Assembly (NCBI RefSeq): GCF_014773265.1
Contig: NZ_JACWMY010000002.1
Coordinates: 434,001 to 498,000 of the forward strand
Length of the DNA: 64,000 nt
Reading direction: 5' to 3'
Origin: Mucilaginibacter pankratovii
GTDB lineage: Bacteria > Bacteroidota > Bacteroidia > Sphingobacteriales > Sphingobacteriaceae
Shown here: positions 28,254 to 39,813 of the stretch, piece after piece
Layout of the letters: the number at the start of each line of letters is the position of its first letter
How positions within the stretch are numbered: position 1 is the first letter of the stretch
Program-made: the position numbers and the translations under genes
The notes under the pieces: model-generated
The model's database searches: none
Seen by the model: only the letters and a program-made list of their open reading frames with translations
Told to the model about the DNA's origin: nothing

Positions 28254-29142
28254 AATTTGGTTAAAATTTTAAATTGGAGTAAGTCAAATTTTGGGTATAA
28301 TGACAATGCATTTCCCAATTCTGAAGAATGATGTCCCCGATCATCTTCATCAATTTTCAATAGGTAATAGTGTCTCTCATGTATTTTTAGTTTATAGTTA
28401 TTTAATTGGTTATTTAATTTATGTTGGTTTCTTAATGGCTATCGCTTAGGCCAATCAGCGGAATATTAATTTATCTTATGCATGTTCCCTGTTGAATTAC
28501 TTGTTCCGCCAAATGGATTATTTTTAATAATTTTCAAGTCAATTTCATAAAACAATCGATTGCAGGTTTATTGCCGTCAAACGTTTCGCGTTAAGTAACC
28601 TGATTAGCTTTGTGATCGTGAATTAGTAATTGGTTTATAGTCGTTCAAACTGTTTGAGAGCAAGGACGATAGTAACAGTAAAATTACACCGCAGGGAAAA
28701 GAGGAGGTGCAATTTTTTACCATATTTACACAACATTTGTTCAGCACCATTAACAAATAGTGTAATACTCTCCCGCTATACCGGATGTTTAATATAGATT
28801 TTTCTTTATCTATATTGCTCATTTACAAAACATTAAGTAATAAATTAAACCTTACTCATCTATTACCATAGCTGTAACTCCTTTGCCTGTAAGGTAAATT
28901 TCCTCACCGCCGTTAATTTTAGTGAAAATCGCCTGGTTTTAAACAAGGCTCGTTTTTAGTATAATTGTTATCGGTATGAGCAAATACTTCAGATGCCCGA
29001 CCAACGCCAATAAACCAAAAACGCATTATCCATTTTAGGCGCGGTAATTCAATTAAATCCTTAGCAATGCATGGTATTAATTGAATATTAAATACAAATT
29101 ATAAGACCTTTGTAATAAAACTTCTTAAAACTTATACAGAAA
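28254..29142. other. Divergent intergenic region, susC and lone response regulator
   Basis: About 890 AT-rich bases. The one clear element is the CAATCGATTG palindrome at 28553-28562. I looked for remains of a kinase or sensor ahead of the response regulator gene and saw none. A 72-codon minus frame at 28604-28822 has no recognisable content. Confidence 0.5.
28553..28571 (+). promoter_or_regulatory. CAATCGATTG operator-like palindrome, copy 2
   Basis: CAATCGATTGCAGGTTTAT on the plus strand matches 18 of 19 positions of the minus-strand site at 19248-19230. It lies about 300 bases before the susC start and about 570 before the response regulator start. The orientation relative to susC is opposite to copy 1, which is acceptable for a palindromic core. 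Confidence 0.4.
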
Positions 29143-29925
29143 ATGAAAAAGCATCAGTTTCGTTTATTAGTGATTGAAGACGATGCAGACTTGCGCGATT
29201 ATGTGGTAGATAACCTACGGCAAAGCTATGAAGTGTTTCAGGCAGCTGATGGTAAGGAAGGCTGGGACAAGGTATTTTCATGCGACCCAAATCTGGTAAT
29301 CAGCGACATAAAGTTGCCATTGATAGACGGTATTCAGTTGACTAAAAAGATCAAATCTGATAAAAGAACCCAGCATTTACCGGTGATTTTGTTGACAGCA
29401 CTTAACCGTGAAGAGGATCAAATTAAGGGGCTCAACTCCGGGGCTAACGATTATCTCATAAAGCCGTTTAATTTCGATATCCTACATATTAAAGTAAGGA
29501 ACTTACTTGCCTTAACCGATATGTTTAAAAACAGCTATGGTGAGCAAATAATAGTTGCGCAGGTTGACGCGGACATTAAATCAAGCGGAGATAAGTTTCT
29601 TAGTATGGCCATCAACTATATCGAAACAAATATTAAAAGCCCCAAATTAAGCGTCGCAGATTTAAGCGCACATCTGGGTAGAAGCCGTGTGGCGCTGTAT
29701 AATCGTATCCTGGAACTTACCGGTAAGCCGCCGGTAGAATTCATAAGATCTTACAAACTGGAAAAAGCGGCTGATTTATTAATTAAAAGCGATATCGCAG
29801 TATCGCAAATTGCGATGGAGACCGGCTTTGCTACAGCTCATTATTTTTCCAAATCGTTTAAAGATAAATTTGGGGTACTCCCATCCGAATACCGGGCAGC
29901 CAATCTAAAATCAGCCAATTCTTAA
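29143..29925 (+). CDS. Stand-alone receiver-AraC response regulator (HTCS output half)
   Basis: A 260-residue cytoplasmic protein. Residues 1-120 form a receiver domain with the acidic pair E12-D13-D14, phospho-acceptor D55 (VISDIKLP), the conserved threonine in LLTALN and K107 in LIKPFNF. Residues about 150-255 form an AraC-type double helix-turn-helix (LGRSRVALYNRILELTGKPP, then VSQIAMETGFATAHYFSKSF). Both domains and the linker closely resemble the C-terminal 260 residues of HTCS-2 (shared strings include ANDYL.KPFNFDIL and PPVEFIRSYKL). There is no propeller, membrane helix or kinase, and the gene starts cleanly with ATG. It probably derives from an HTCS by loss of the sensor half. Its phosphodonor is unknown; one of the two HTCS kinases could serve. 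Probably controls the divergent susC-susD pair. Confidence 0.9.
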   Translation: MKKHQFRLLVIEDDADLRDYVVDNLRQSYEVFQAADGKEGWDKVFSCDPNLVISDIKLPLIDGIQLTKKIKSDKRTQHLPVILLTALNREEDQIKGLNSGANDYLIKPFNFDILHIKVRNLLALTDMFKNSYGEQIIVAQVDADIKSSGDKFLSMAINYIETNIKSPKLSVADLSAHLGRSRVALYNRILELTGKPPVEFIRSYKLEKAADLLIKSDIAVSQIAMETGFATAHYFSKSFKDKFGVLPSEYRAANLKSANS

Positions 29926-29971
29926 CATTATCAGTAAGCCGGTGTGTATAAGGAATGAGGATTCAATTCGC

Positions 29972-31746
<1,775 letters not shown>

Positions 31747-31758
31747 TCAGATAAAAGG

Positions 31759-33030
31759 TTAGTTAACATGTGGTTTTATGAGTTGGTATTTTCCACTGAG
31801 ATGCATCAGGCTAAAAAGGTACAATAATCCATCGTAATACGGGTCAAAATACCCATCATCGTAAGGTTCCAGTTTGGCGTTCCATAAAGCATGCACAAAA
31901 TCGAGGCTGGCTTTATCCTTGTTCATTATTGAGGCAGAAGCAGAGGTAGCAACCAGGCCGAGGGAATGTCTTAACTTTTCAACACTGCCGGCCTTCAAAA
32001 TAAAACCCGGGCGGGTGCCATCAAGGTTGAACTGGTCTTCAAAAGTATCTATACCTTTCGAACGCAGGAAATTCTGAAAACGCCTGGAATATTGCTCCTG
32101 CCAGGTTTTATCTTTACCAAACCATACATAATCCATAGTGATATTCATAGGCACCCGCCACGAATCGTACCGAAAGCCGGGCGGCATCCAGGGGGTTGCA
32201 TGTGGTTTGCCGCTAAATTCAGTATAATCAGAATTCAGCGCAGTCACCGGATCACAAGCCCTGTGGAGAAAAACGCGGGACGTATCAGCGCAATCTCTGT
32301 AAAATTGCTCGTGCCCGTCCTTTGCATACAGGGCCCAGGCCTCGTAAAAAGCCGGGAGATGATAAGATGGGTCGGTCCAATTGTAATTATTGCCTTCTGG
32401 TACAAAGGTTATTTGCTTATGTTCGGTATTAATTAAGTTATAGATATTGTTCGAGCCATTCTTTTTCCACATCGCATCCAATATCCGCCGCGCCTCGTGG
32501 TAATAATCGATACCTGTATTATTTCCCCATTTGTTCGACGCGAATAAAAGGCTGGTTATATAATACAGCTCCCCGTCTGAAGCGGAACCTTCCGAATTGC
32601 GCTTCATGGTAGTGGTATTGATACTCCAGGCGAAATACCCTTCCCTTGGGCCATCCTGATGCTGGAGGTATTTTTTAGACCATCGCCAAATCCTGTCAAA
32701 CACATCTTTCTTGTTTAATTGCACGGCGATCATCATCCCATAAGAGAGCCCCTCCGTCCGGGCATCATGATTCTTTATATCGCTTACATAACCAAGGGTA
32801 TCGCCAACCTTAAAAAAAACATGATTAGGGCCTTCAAAAACATCATGATATGCCTTTGCAACCTTTTCATCGATTGCTGCTTGGCTATACCCTGCCTTGC
32901 GAAACAGGTTGCTATAAACGCCGGTTTTAACTGCTGCAATACTCTTTTTTTTACCCTGTTTTTTATTTTGAGCAAAAACTAATGCTGGCATTAATGCAAT
33001 CACCAACAACGATGCGAACGCTTTTTTCAT
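31759..33030 (-). CDS. GH8 reducing-end xylose-releasing exo-oligoxylanase-like enzyme
   Basis: A 423-residue GH8 protein with a signal peptide (residues about 1-20, ending LVFA). The acid E93 lies in DARTEGLSYGMM, D152 in SASDGELYY, and the likely base D289 in RYDSWRVPMN. The spacing E93 to D289 is close to that of the known Rex enzymes (EC 3.2.1.156), and the overall length fits that group rather than GH8 cellulases or chitosanases. Rex enzymes remove xylose from the reducing end of xylo-oligosaccharides. Second gene of the operon, 11 bases after the GH43 stop. Probably periplasmic, acting after endo-xylanase cleavage; no GH10 or GH11 xylanase is in the window. Confidence 0.88.
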   Translation of the reverse strand: MKKAFASLLVIALMPALVFAQNKKQGKKKSIAAVKTGVYSNLFRKAGYSQAAIDEKVAKAYHDVFEGPNHVFFKVGDTLGYVSDIKNHDARTEGLSYGMMIAVQLNKKDVFDRIWRWSKKYLQHQDGPREGYFAWSINTTTMKRNSEGSASDGELYYITSLLFASNKWGNNTGIDYYHEARRILDAMWKKNGSNNIYNLINTEHKQITFVPEGNNYNWTDPSYHLPAFYEAWALYAKDGHEQFYRDCADTSRVFLHRACDPVTALNSDYTEFSGKPHATPWMPPGFRYDSWRVPMNITMDYVWFGKDKTWQEQYSRRFQNFLRSKGIDTFEDQFNLDGTRPGFILKAGSVEKLRHSLGLVATSASASIMNKDKASLDFVHALWNAKLEPYDDGYFDPYYDGLLYLFSLMHLSGKYQLIKPHVN

Positions 33031-33041
33031 TCTAATATCTT

Positions 33042-35006
33042 TTATTTGGTTAGGAACTTGATATTTTTAACAAATGTCTCATTAGGTGTTCCGGGCGGAA
33101 ATTTTATAAACAGGTCGTGCTGCCCGGTAATATTAGTTAAGGTCTTTTTAAATATTTTCCAGTTATCCGGCCCGGTTGGCGTGAAAGGGATCGTCGCTAT
33201 CAACTTTCCATACTTCAGATCATCAAGCCATACTTCAAAATTGCCCGTCTTTACAGAAGAAACTACCAACTCTATTGCCGATGGCGATGCAGCACCTAAT
33301 TCCACTCCCGAGATCATCAACCATCCGCCCAGAGTTGATGTATTAGTTACTATCGGGCCTAATTTTGAATCAGTTGCCATCACACCAAAATAATTGCTAT
33401 ATCCTGCTGCGGGCAACGGTGATGAACCATCTTTGCCAATAAAGAAGTCGAAATCTGCAGGTTTGCCTTCGGCAAAAAGCCCCACACTGGTGCCCACCCA
33501 CGAATTAAAATTGGGCTGCTCTTTATCCAGGTTTATCGCGCTGATCGGCTCGCCCAGCCGAACCCAGCTTTTTCCGTTACCGCTGTAAAAGGCGGTTAAA
33601 AGATGTTGTTCGCGCTGCAGCTTTAACCAAATAATATCGCCGGCCAAATTTGTAGCAGAACGTGTTGCAGTATCTAATGTGAATATGATCTTTTTGCCCT
33701 TCTCATATCCCAAGTATAACCTTGCAATTACCTTTTGATTACCATTGGTAAGATACAACCCCGCCTTAGCGTTTTGTTCAAGCGCGCGAAACGAAACTTT
33801 GGTGACTACAGAATAAAAATGGTCTGTTTCCTTCTGCATCAAATGCGTGCGGTTAGTATCGGGCATAAGCCTTACCCACCCCTTTCGCGCAGTTAAAGAA
33901 TAACTTATGGAGGCTTTCTTGGTTAAAAAATGCCACCATGGGCCAAGTGTGCCCCCGTCAAAATAATCGGTTTTAACACTACGCCACGGTACGCTCGACC
34001 TGGGCAGCAATGGTTTTATAATAGGCTGGGTAGTTGGCGCCATGCCCCAGGGCCTGTCGCCTTCCCATAGTACGGGATACAAAGACGTTTGTCGCCCCAA
34101 CCCCGACCAATCATTTCCTTCGTACTTCTCATAACTTTGTCCTATTGTCCACCAGGTTCCATCCGCCAGCTGAAACGGCGCCGCTATATGATTTGGGCGG
34201 CGGAAGCCCGCTTTGGCATCGGTTATGGGTTTAAAAAAATCCCCCAGCCGTTCCCATTTGGTGGAGTCTCCTGTTAAAGCGGTCCCTCTGAGTACATATT
34301 GCCCGCCGGAAACGTCACCTGCGGGGAAGTAATAATAATAACCGTTCCGTTTACACATTACAGGCCCTTCCGCCCAACTGTATTGCAATTTGGCATTCAC
34401 CCAGTCCATGTTAATTACCGTGCCGGTTATCTGTCCGTCGGTTCCCAAAGCCTGGATACGGTTTACTTTTTGTCCATCTTTAATAAGCATGTAAGGCTTG
34501 CCATCGTCATCTACAAAAATGGAGTTATCATACCCCAGATTACCTGTTGCAGGGTTAGATTTTACCTGTACAGGATCAGACCAGGGGCCGGCCGGAGAAC
34601 TGGCTTTACAAAACCATTGGCCGCCTGCAGAGAAATAGATCCAATAAGAGCCATAGAAATAAGTAATAGCCCCCTGCCATATTCCGCCAGACGGGCGGTC
34701 ATTAACCCAACCCGCCTTTGCTGACGGCAAAACCCTGCTGATCACCTCCCAGTGAACCAAATCGGTTGAGTGATAAATGGGCAGATATGGATTAAAATGA
34801 AATGTGGAGCCGCAATAGTAAAAATCGTTGCCCACCCTGAGCAAGGTTGGGTCGGGGTGATCTCCGGGTAAAACGGGATTCACATAAGTTTTAACTGTTG
34901 AAAAAAACGACGCAGAATCGGTTGTTGCCTTATTTTGCGCAAGCAAAGTTGAAATGCAAATTAATTGAAAGATCAAGCAAAAAGAAATCGTGTACAGATG
35001 CCTCAT
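33042..35006 (-). CDS. GH43 beta-xylosidase/alpha-L-arabinofuranosidase with C-terminal binding domains
   Basis: A 654-residue exported enzyme, signal peptide about residues 1-23. The five-bladed GH43 propeller spans about 40-345 with the base D52 in GDHPDPT, the modulator D160 in YDNSIFVDDDG and the acid E213 in WAEGP. Residues about 355-525 form the beta-sandwich found after many GH43 domains (DFDFFIGK at its end). About 535-654 resembles a CBM6-type module (ELGAASPSAIELVVSS, ITGQHDLFIKF). First gene of a four-gene operon, with a dyad at 35108-35133 about 100 bases upstream. It would act on arabinoxylan oligosaccharides; xylosidase versus arabinofuranosidase activity is unresolved. Confidence 0.9.
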   Translation of the reverse strand: MRHLYTISFCLIFQLICISTLLAQNKATTDSASFFSTVKTYVNPVLPGDHPDPTLLRVGNDFYYCGSTFHFNPYLPIYHSTDLVHWEVISRVLPSAKAGWVNDRPSGGIWQGAITYFYGSYWIYFSAGGQWFCKASSPAGPWSDPVQVKSNPATGNLGYDNSIFVDDDGKPYMLIKDGQKVNRIQALGTDGQITGTVINMDWVNAKLQYSWAEGPVMCKRNGYYYYFPAGDVSGGQYVLRGTALTGDSTKWERLGDFFKPITDAKAGFRRPNHIAAPFQLADGTWWTIGQSYEKYEGNDWSGLGRQTSLYPVLWEGDRPWGMAPTTQPIIKPLLPRSSVPWRSVKTDYFDGGTLGPWWHFLTKKASISYSLTARKGWVRLMPDTNRTHLMQKETDHFYSVVTKVSFRALEQNAKAGLYLTNGNQKVIARLYLGYEKGKKIIFTLDTATRSATNLAGDIIWLKLQREQHLLTAFYSGNGKSWVRLGEPISAINLDKEQPNFNSWVGTSVGLFAEGKPADFDFFIGKDGSSPLPAAGYSNYFGVMATDSKLGPIVTNTSTLGGWLMISGVELGAASPSAIELVVSSVKTGNFEVWLDDLKYGKLIATIPFTPTGPDNWKIFKKTLTNITGQHDLFIKFPPGTPNETFVKNIKFLTK

Positions 35007-35340
35007 ATCCGGGGTTTATAATTAATTGTTATGGATAACAAACTAAGCTGCGCAACAGTACGCAACCGGGGATACCGGCTCCTTGTCTATCATTAATCCC
35101 TAAAGCTATATGCATAGGCTGGCCTATGCATATCAAACCGCATAGGGACAATTAGTAATAGTTGAAAGGTTATGAATTAGCTTCTTAATCGGGTTAAGGT
35201 GATCCTAACACTTCAAAAATATTCATACAGGCAGGCTTTAAGTAACACTATTTAACATGTTACTGCAAGAAATGTATAATCGACATTAAATTATGGGAGA
35301 TGGTAATAGCCAGGCGTTAAAATTTAGTTTGATCCTAAGA
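35007..35340. other. Intergenic region between HTCS-2 and the GH43 operon
   Basis: About 330 bases holding the presumed promoter of the GH43-GH8-CE1-CE6 operon and a 12-base-arm dyad (35108-35133). No gene and no convincing terminator for HTCS-2 are seen. Confidence 0.5.
35108..35133. promoter_or_regulatory. Dyad with 12-base arms upstream of the GH43-GH8-esterase operon
   Basis: ATATGCATAGGC (35108-35119) and GCCTATGCATAT (35122-35133) are perfect inverted repeats separated by two bases. The site is about 100 bases before the GH43 start codon and about 210 after the HTCS-2 stop. No T-tract follows on either strand, which favours a protein-binding site over a terminator. Confidence 0.4.
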
Positions 35341-38300
35341 TTACTCTTGTGCCGCTGGTGTACCGGATAAGGCTCCCTCTTTAAATTCCATTTTACGATA
35401 TTCCGATGGAAGCACGTCAAATTTATTTCTAAATGATTTTGAAAAGTAATGAGGTGTACCAAAACCCGCTTCATACGCTATTTGTGAAACGGTCATGTCG
35501 CTTTTTAGCAATAAAAATGCGGCGCGGTCGAGTTTGTACGACCTGATAAATTCTACCGGCGGCTGGCCGGTAAGGGCAAATATCTTGTTGTAAAGAGCTC
35601 CTCTGCTCATCCCAAGATGCTCGCTTAGGTCTACAATAGAAAATTTGGGGTTGGTCAGATTTTTTTCTATATAGTTGATGGCATTACTCAGAAATTTCTC
35701 GCCGCTCGATTCTACTTCTACCTCATCCGGAGTAACCTTAAGCTGCTTGGTGTAGGTATTTTTTAATATACTATTTTGAGATAACAGATTTTTGATCTTG
35801 ATATTTAGGATATCGAAATTAAACGGCTTTGTAAGGTAATCATTTGCGCCGGTCTCCAATCCAAGCAGTTGCTGCCTATCGCCGGTAAGCGCGGTGAGTA
35901 AAATAACCGGTATATGACATGTTCTTTTATCCGCTTTAATTTTACTGGTTAAAGAAATGCCATCCATATTGGGCATACTGATATCGCTTACAACCAGGTC
36001 CGGATGAAACGAAAGCACTTTTTCCCACCCTTCCTTGCCATCTGCCGCTTCTTCAACTTTAAAGTTTCTTTTCAAATTATCTTTAATGTAAAATCGTAAT
36101 TCGGCATTATCTTCTATAACAAGCACCCGCAGTTTTGCGGCGCAATTGGTGCTTACTTGTTCAGTTAGATCATCGCCCTGGTGGTCTATTTCTTCCAGTT
36201 TTTCTGCCGTTACAATCAATTTTTGCTCCACTGGCTGATGATCAAACAATCTTAAGTCAAGCATCACCGTAAAAACAGCGCCATTACCTGGTTTGCTATC
36301 AACCAAGATCTTACCGCCGTGCATTTCGGCAAATTCTTTTGCTATTGAAAGCCCTATGCCGCTGCCCTGGTTTAAACCGCCCGACAGATCGCCCACCTGG
36401 AAAAACCGGTTGAAAATCTTATTCAAGTTTTCCTTTTCAATCCCGATGCCGTTATCTGTTACCTTAATTGCCAGAGAAACCGTTGTTTTAGCGCTTTCTG
36501 CAGCAATTTGAAGCACTTCTACTCTTACCTTTCCGCCGGGTGGCGTAAATTTAAATGCATTGGAGAGAAGATTGAGAAGTATCCGTTCGATTTTGTCTCC
36601 GTCGAATTTCACAAATAAAGGATATGATAAACCCTCGTAATTAAGCTGGATGTTTTTAGATTCTGAAAGATCATGGAAGGAATCAACCACATCTTTTATA
36701 AACGACGTAATTTCCCCATCAGCGAGCGCTATTTTCATTTCATGCTCTTCAAGTTTCCGAAAATCCAACATTTGATCTACCATATTCAACAACCTATGGC
36801 TGTTCCTTTTAATAACAGCGAGCTGTTTGGTGGTCTGATGGTCGCTGTGTTGTGCAAGCAGTTTATCTGTCGGTGCCATGATAAGCGAAATGGGCGTACG
36901 AAATTCATGACTAAGATTAGTAACAAATTTCACTTTCATCATATCTACTTGGTGCATTTCTTCGGCTATTTTTCTTTCTTGTTCAATAGCGAGTTGCCGT
37001 TTAACTTTCTTAATACCCAGGTGACGAATAAAAAGCAGGGTGCCAGATATAACAATTAAATAAGCAAAGTAAGCATACCATGTCATCCAGAAGGGTGCGC
37101 GTATAATAATGCGCACCTGGGCTACGTTGCTGCCCCAAATACCATTGTTATTGGCAGCCTTAACCATAAAGGTGTACTCGCCGGGGTTTAGGTTGGTAAA
37201 ATAAGCTGTAGTGCTCTGCCCTACGTAGTTCCAATCCGGGTTAAACCCAACAAGTTTGTAAGCATAGCTATTTTGCTGTGGAATTGTGAAATTGATAGCA
37301 TTATAACTTAAAGAGAAATCTTGCTTATAATGAAGCCTGATCACTTTTGCCACCGAAACATCGCGGTCTATCGGTGCATCTTTACCAGCTATAACCTCTT
37401 TATTATCAGCGTGCAAACCGGTTAAAAATACCGGTGGTGGGTTTTGGTTGAATTTTACGTCCTTTGAAGGGTTTATGTAGTTAAGCCCTTCGCCGCCACC
37501 GAAAAAAAGCGAACCGTTTGAATATTTTAATCCTGCGCCATCAGAAAAAGCTGCGTTCTGCAAGCCGTTAAATTTTGAATAGTTTGTAAATTTCTTTTGC
37601 TTGCTATTAAAACTTGATATGCCTTTATTAGTGCTCACCCAAATCTGGCCCTGGTTATCTTCTAATATTTTATGAATAACGCCGTTTGAAAGCCCGTTAC
37701 GCTGTGAATACGCACTTATTTTGTTTGTAGCTTTATCGTAACAAAACAAACCATCGCCACTGGTTCCGATCCACATATTACCAAGGCGGTCTTCCAATAA
37801 ACTAAAAACCCTGTCTATTGCCATACCGGTATTGGCAAAGTTCAGCACCCTGAATTTTTGCGTTTTTTGATTTAAAATGGCAACCCCTGTTCCAACAGAC
37901 CCTATCCAAAGATTTCCTTCCCGGTCTTCGGCAATTGCCCTGATGTAGCCATTTAATGGCAGGCTTTTTTGATCTAAAGAACCGAAGGTGCCCTCATATT
38001 TTTGAAATGTTTTACTTACGGGGTTGAATTTATTTAATCCGTTGCCGTTTGTTCCAATCCACATATTGCCCCTGCTATCTTGCTTCAGGCAAAATATCTC
38101 ATTACTGTTGATATCTGTAGTGGTATTGCCTGCCTTTAATTGCTTATAATTACCCGTTTGGGTGTTATAAACAAATATGCCGTTCTGGAAAGTACCGATC
38201 CAGAGTTGTTGATGATCATCAAGGGCCATGCATAAGATCGGTAAACCCGCAGAGTTTATTTTTTCTTTTGGCTTAATTTCCAGGTGGGTAAATAAGCGTG

Positions 38301-39528
38301 TTTTTATATCAAAAAGGTTAAGTCCGCCGCCATCTGTTCCCACATATATATTACCCTTGCTATTCTCTACAAGGGATGTTACCACCGGGTTGCTTAAGCT
38401 TTTAGGATCATACCCGTTATTTTGCTTTAAATTAAATAAGGTGAGGCTTTTATCATATTTATTTATCCCACCTTCGTAAGTGCCCAGCCAATAAATACCA
38501 TTATGATCTAAATACACACAACGGATGGATTTGCTGTTTATACTAAATAGTTCGCGGTCGTCGTGTTTAAAGCGGTTTACGTTACCCGTCTGCATATCCA
38601 TAATATCAAGCCCACCTTCGGTGCCGATCCATAATTGGTTGGCATCTGCTATGGCTACGCTATAAATGAGGTTACCGCTTAAAGTCTGACTATTTACCGA
38701 ACTGTATTTGAAATTTTTAACCGTTTGCAGATCAGGTGACAAACAACTTAGCCCGTTAGAAGTGCCTATCCAAATTCTACCGTCGCCCGATTCTGTAATA
38801 GTGTTAACTCTATCGTCAACAATGCTATTTATATCCTTATTGTTATGAGTAAACGTTAGGAGGCTCCCGGTCCTGGGGTCGTATAAGTGGAGACCGGTTG
38901 ATGTACCTATCCACATTCTGTTTGCCCTATCGTTGTACAAACACAAGGTACTTTCCGGAATTAGCTGCCCCTCCCGTTTTTTTGCCGGAAAAAACCGGCG
39001 GGCTGTTTTTGCTTTCAGATCAACTATGGTGATCCCATCGATGGTGCCGAGCCATATTCGGCCCAGGGAGTCGCCGCATATTGCCCTTATATATTGATTA
39101 GATACTTCGCCGGGATAGCTAAGCACCGTATAAGGATTAAACTGATCATGCGCTTTGTCATAAAAATAAAGGCCTCCTCCCATGGTTCCGACCCAAATGC
39201 GACCAGATCGGTCTTTGTATAGCGCGGTAGCTTCCTTAGCCTGAAAGGTGGCCTGCCTACCCGTATTGAAACCATAGCCTTTAATATCCCGCCCGTTAAA
39301 TCTGTCTACACCTTCGGGGGTGGCAAACCACATATAACCATCATCATCTTTCAATATACTGTTTATAGTGTTTGATGACAATCCGTCTCTCGATGTTATC
39401 GAAGTAAATTTTATATCCTGCGCATTTGCCCTGCCGACGAACATACATACCATCAGCACCGAAAAGCACAACCGAGACAAAAGTTGCTTTAACACTGATT
39501 TACTTGAAAATAGCGGTTTATCATGCAT
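35341..39528 (-). CDS. Hybrid two-component system sensor-regulator (HTCS-2)
   Basis: About 1,395 residues. The ATG at 39528 is preferred to a frame start at 39591 because it opens the signal peptide (MHDKPLFSS..., ending GRANA). Residues about 40-710 are Reg_prop propeller repeats (LWIGT, MWIGTSGDG, IWLGT), then a Y_Y_Y domain (about 720-790), a membrane helix (about 812-833), the histidine-kinase core with H874 in SHEFRTP and an HATPase with DNGIGI and GSGIGLSI. The receiver has D1182 in VSDISMP, and an AraC-type DNA-binding domain ends the protein. It lies between two hemicellulase operons and is the probable regulator of both, sensing an arabinoxylan-derived oligosaccharide. The receiver and DNA-binding part resemble the lone regulator at 29143 more than HTCS-1. 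Confidence 0.95.
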   Translation of the reverse strand: MHDKPLFSSKSVLKQLLSRLCFSVLMVCMFVGRANAQDIKFTSITSRDGLSSNTINSILKDDDGYMWFATPEGVDRFNGRDIKGYGFNTGRQATFQAKEATALYKDRSGRIWVGTMGGGLYFYDKAHDQFNPYTVLSYPGEVSNQYIRAICGDSLGRIWLGTIDGITIVDLKAKTARRFFPAKKREGQLIPESTLCLYNDRANRMWIGTSTGLHLYDPRTGSLLTFTHNNKDINSIVDDRVNTITESGDGRIWIGTSNGLSCLSPDLQTVKNFKYSSVNSQTLSGNLIYSVAIADANQLWIGTEGGLDIMDMQTGNVNRFKHDDRELFSINSKSIRCVYLDHNGIYWLGTYEGGINKYDKSLTLFNLKQNNGYDPKSLSNPVVTSLVENSKGNIYVGTDGGGLNLFDIKTRLFTHLEIKPKEKINSAGLPILCMALDDHQQLWIGTFQNGIFVYNTQTGNYKQLKAGNTTTDINSNEIFCLKQDSRGNMWIGTNGNGLNKFNPVSKTFQKYEGTFGSLDQKSLPLNGYIRAIAEDREGNLWIGSVGTGVAILNQKTQKFRVLNFANTGMAIDRVFSLLEDRLGNMWIGTSGDGLFCYDKATNKISAYSQRNGLSNGVIHKILEDNQGQIWVSTNKGISSFNSKQKKFTNYSKFNGLQNAAFSDGAGLKYSNGSLFFGGGEGLNYINPSKDVKFNQNPPPVFLTGLHADNKEVIAGKDAPIDRDVSVAKVIRLHYKQDFSLSYNAINFTIPQQNSYAYKLVGFNPDWNYVGQSTTAYFTNLNPGEYTFMVKAANNNGIWGSNVAQVRIIIRAPFWMTWYAYFAYLIVISGTLLFIRHLGIKKVKRQLAIEQERKIAEEMHQVDMMKVKFVTNLSHEFRTPISLIMAPTDKLLAQHSDHQTTKQLAVIKRNSHRLLNMVDQMLDFRKLEEHEMKIALADGEITSFIKDVVDSFHDLSESKNIQLNYEGLSYPLFVKFDGDKIERILLNLLSNAFKFTPPGGKVRVEVLQIAAESAKTTVSLAIKVTDNGIGIEKENLNKIFNRFFQVGDLSGGLNQGSGIGLSIAKEFAEMHGGKILVDSKPGNGAVFTVMLDLRLFDHQPVEQKLIVTAEKLEEIDHQGDDLTEQVSTNCAAKLRVLVIEDNAELRFYIKDNLKRNFKVEEAADGKEGWEKVLSFHPDLVVSDISMPNMDGISLTSKIKADKRTCHIPVILLTALTGDRQQLLGLETGANDYLTKPFNFDILNIKIKNLLSQNSILKNTYTKQLKVTPDEVEVESSGEKFLSNAINYIEKNLTNPKFSIVDLSEHLGMSRGALYNKIFALTGQPPVEFIRSYKLDRAAFLLLKSDMTVSQIAYEAGFGTPHYFSKSFRNKFDVLPSEYRKMEFKEGALSGTPAAQE

Positions 39529-39813
39529 TTCTTTTTCAATTTTATAGGTAACCCAACGCAATTTACCCGTGTAAAGAACAAGGAATATCAAACTAAATAT
39601 GCCCCGAAAGACAATTCAGCTCCAAATCACGCCCTATAGAGGTGCTTATTAAGAAAAAAACGAGGTGGTTTATAATTGTTAAATTTACAATTCTTTTCAT
39701 AGAAGAAGCAAATATCTCATCAGTTCTTAAGGCAAAGTTATAGGCTATGCCTCACTTAACTTCCATAGCTATCCAAAAGCCTTCTTCGTACTGAAAAGCT
39801 ATCGACTATTGAG

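Noticed and set aside
28604..28822. 72-codon minus-strand open frame between susC and the lone response regulator
   Set aside because: No motif or ribosome-binding support, and composition matches AT-rich spacer.
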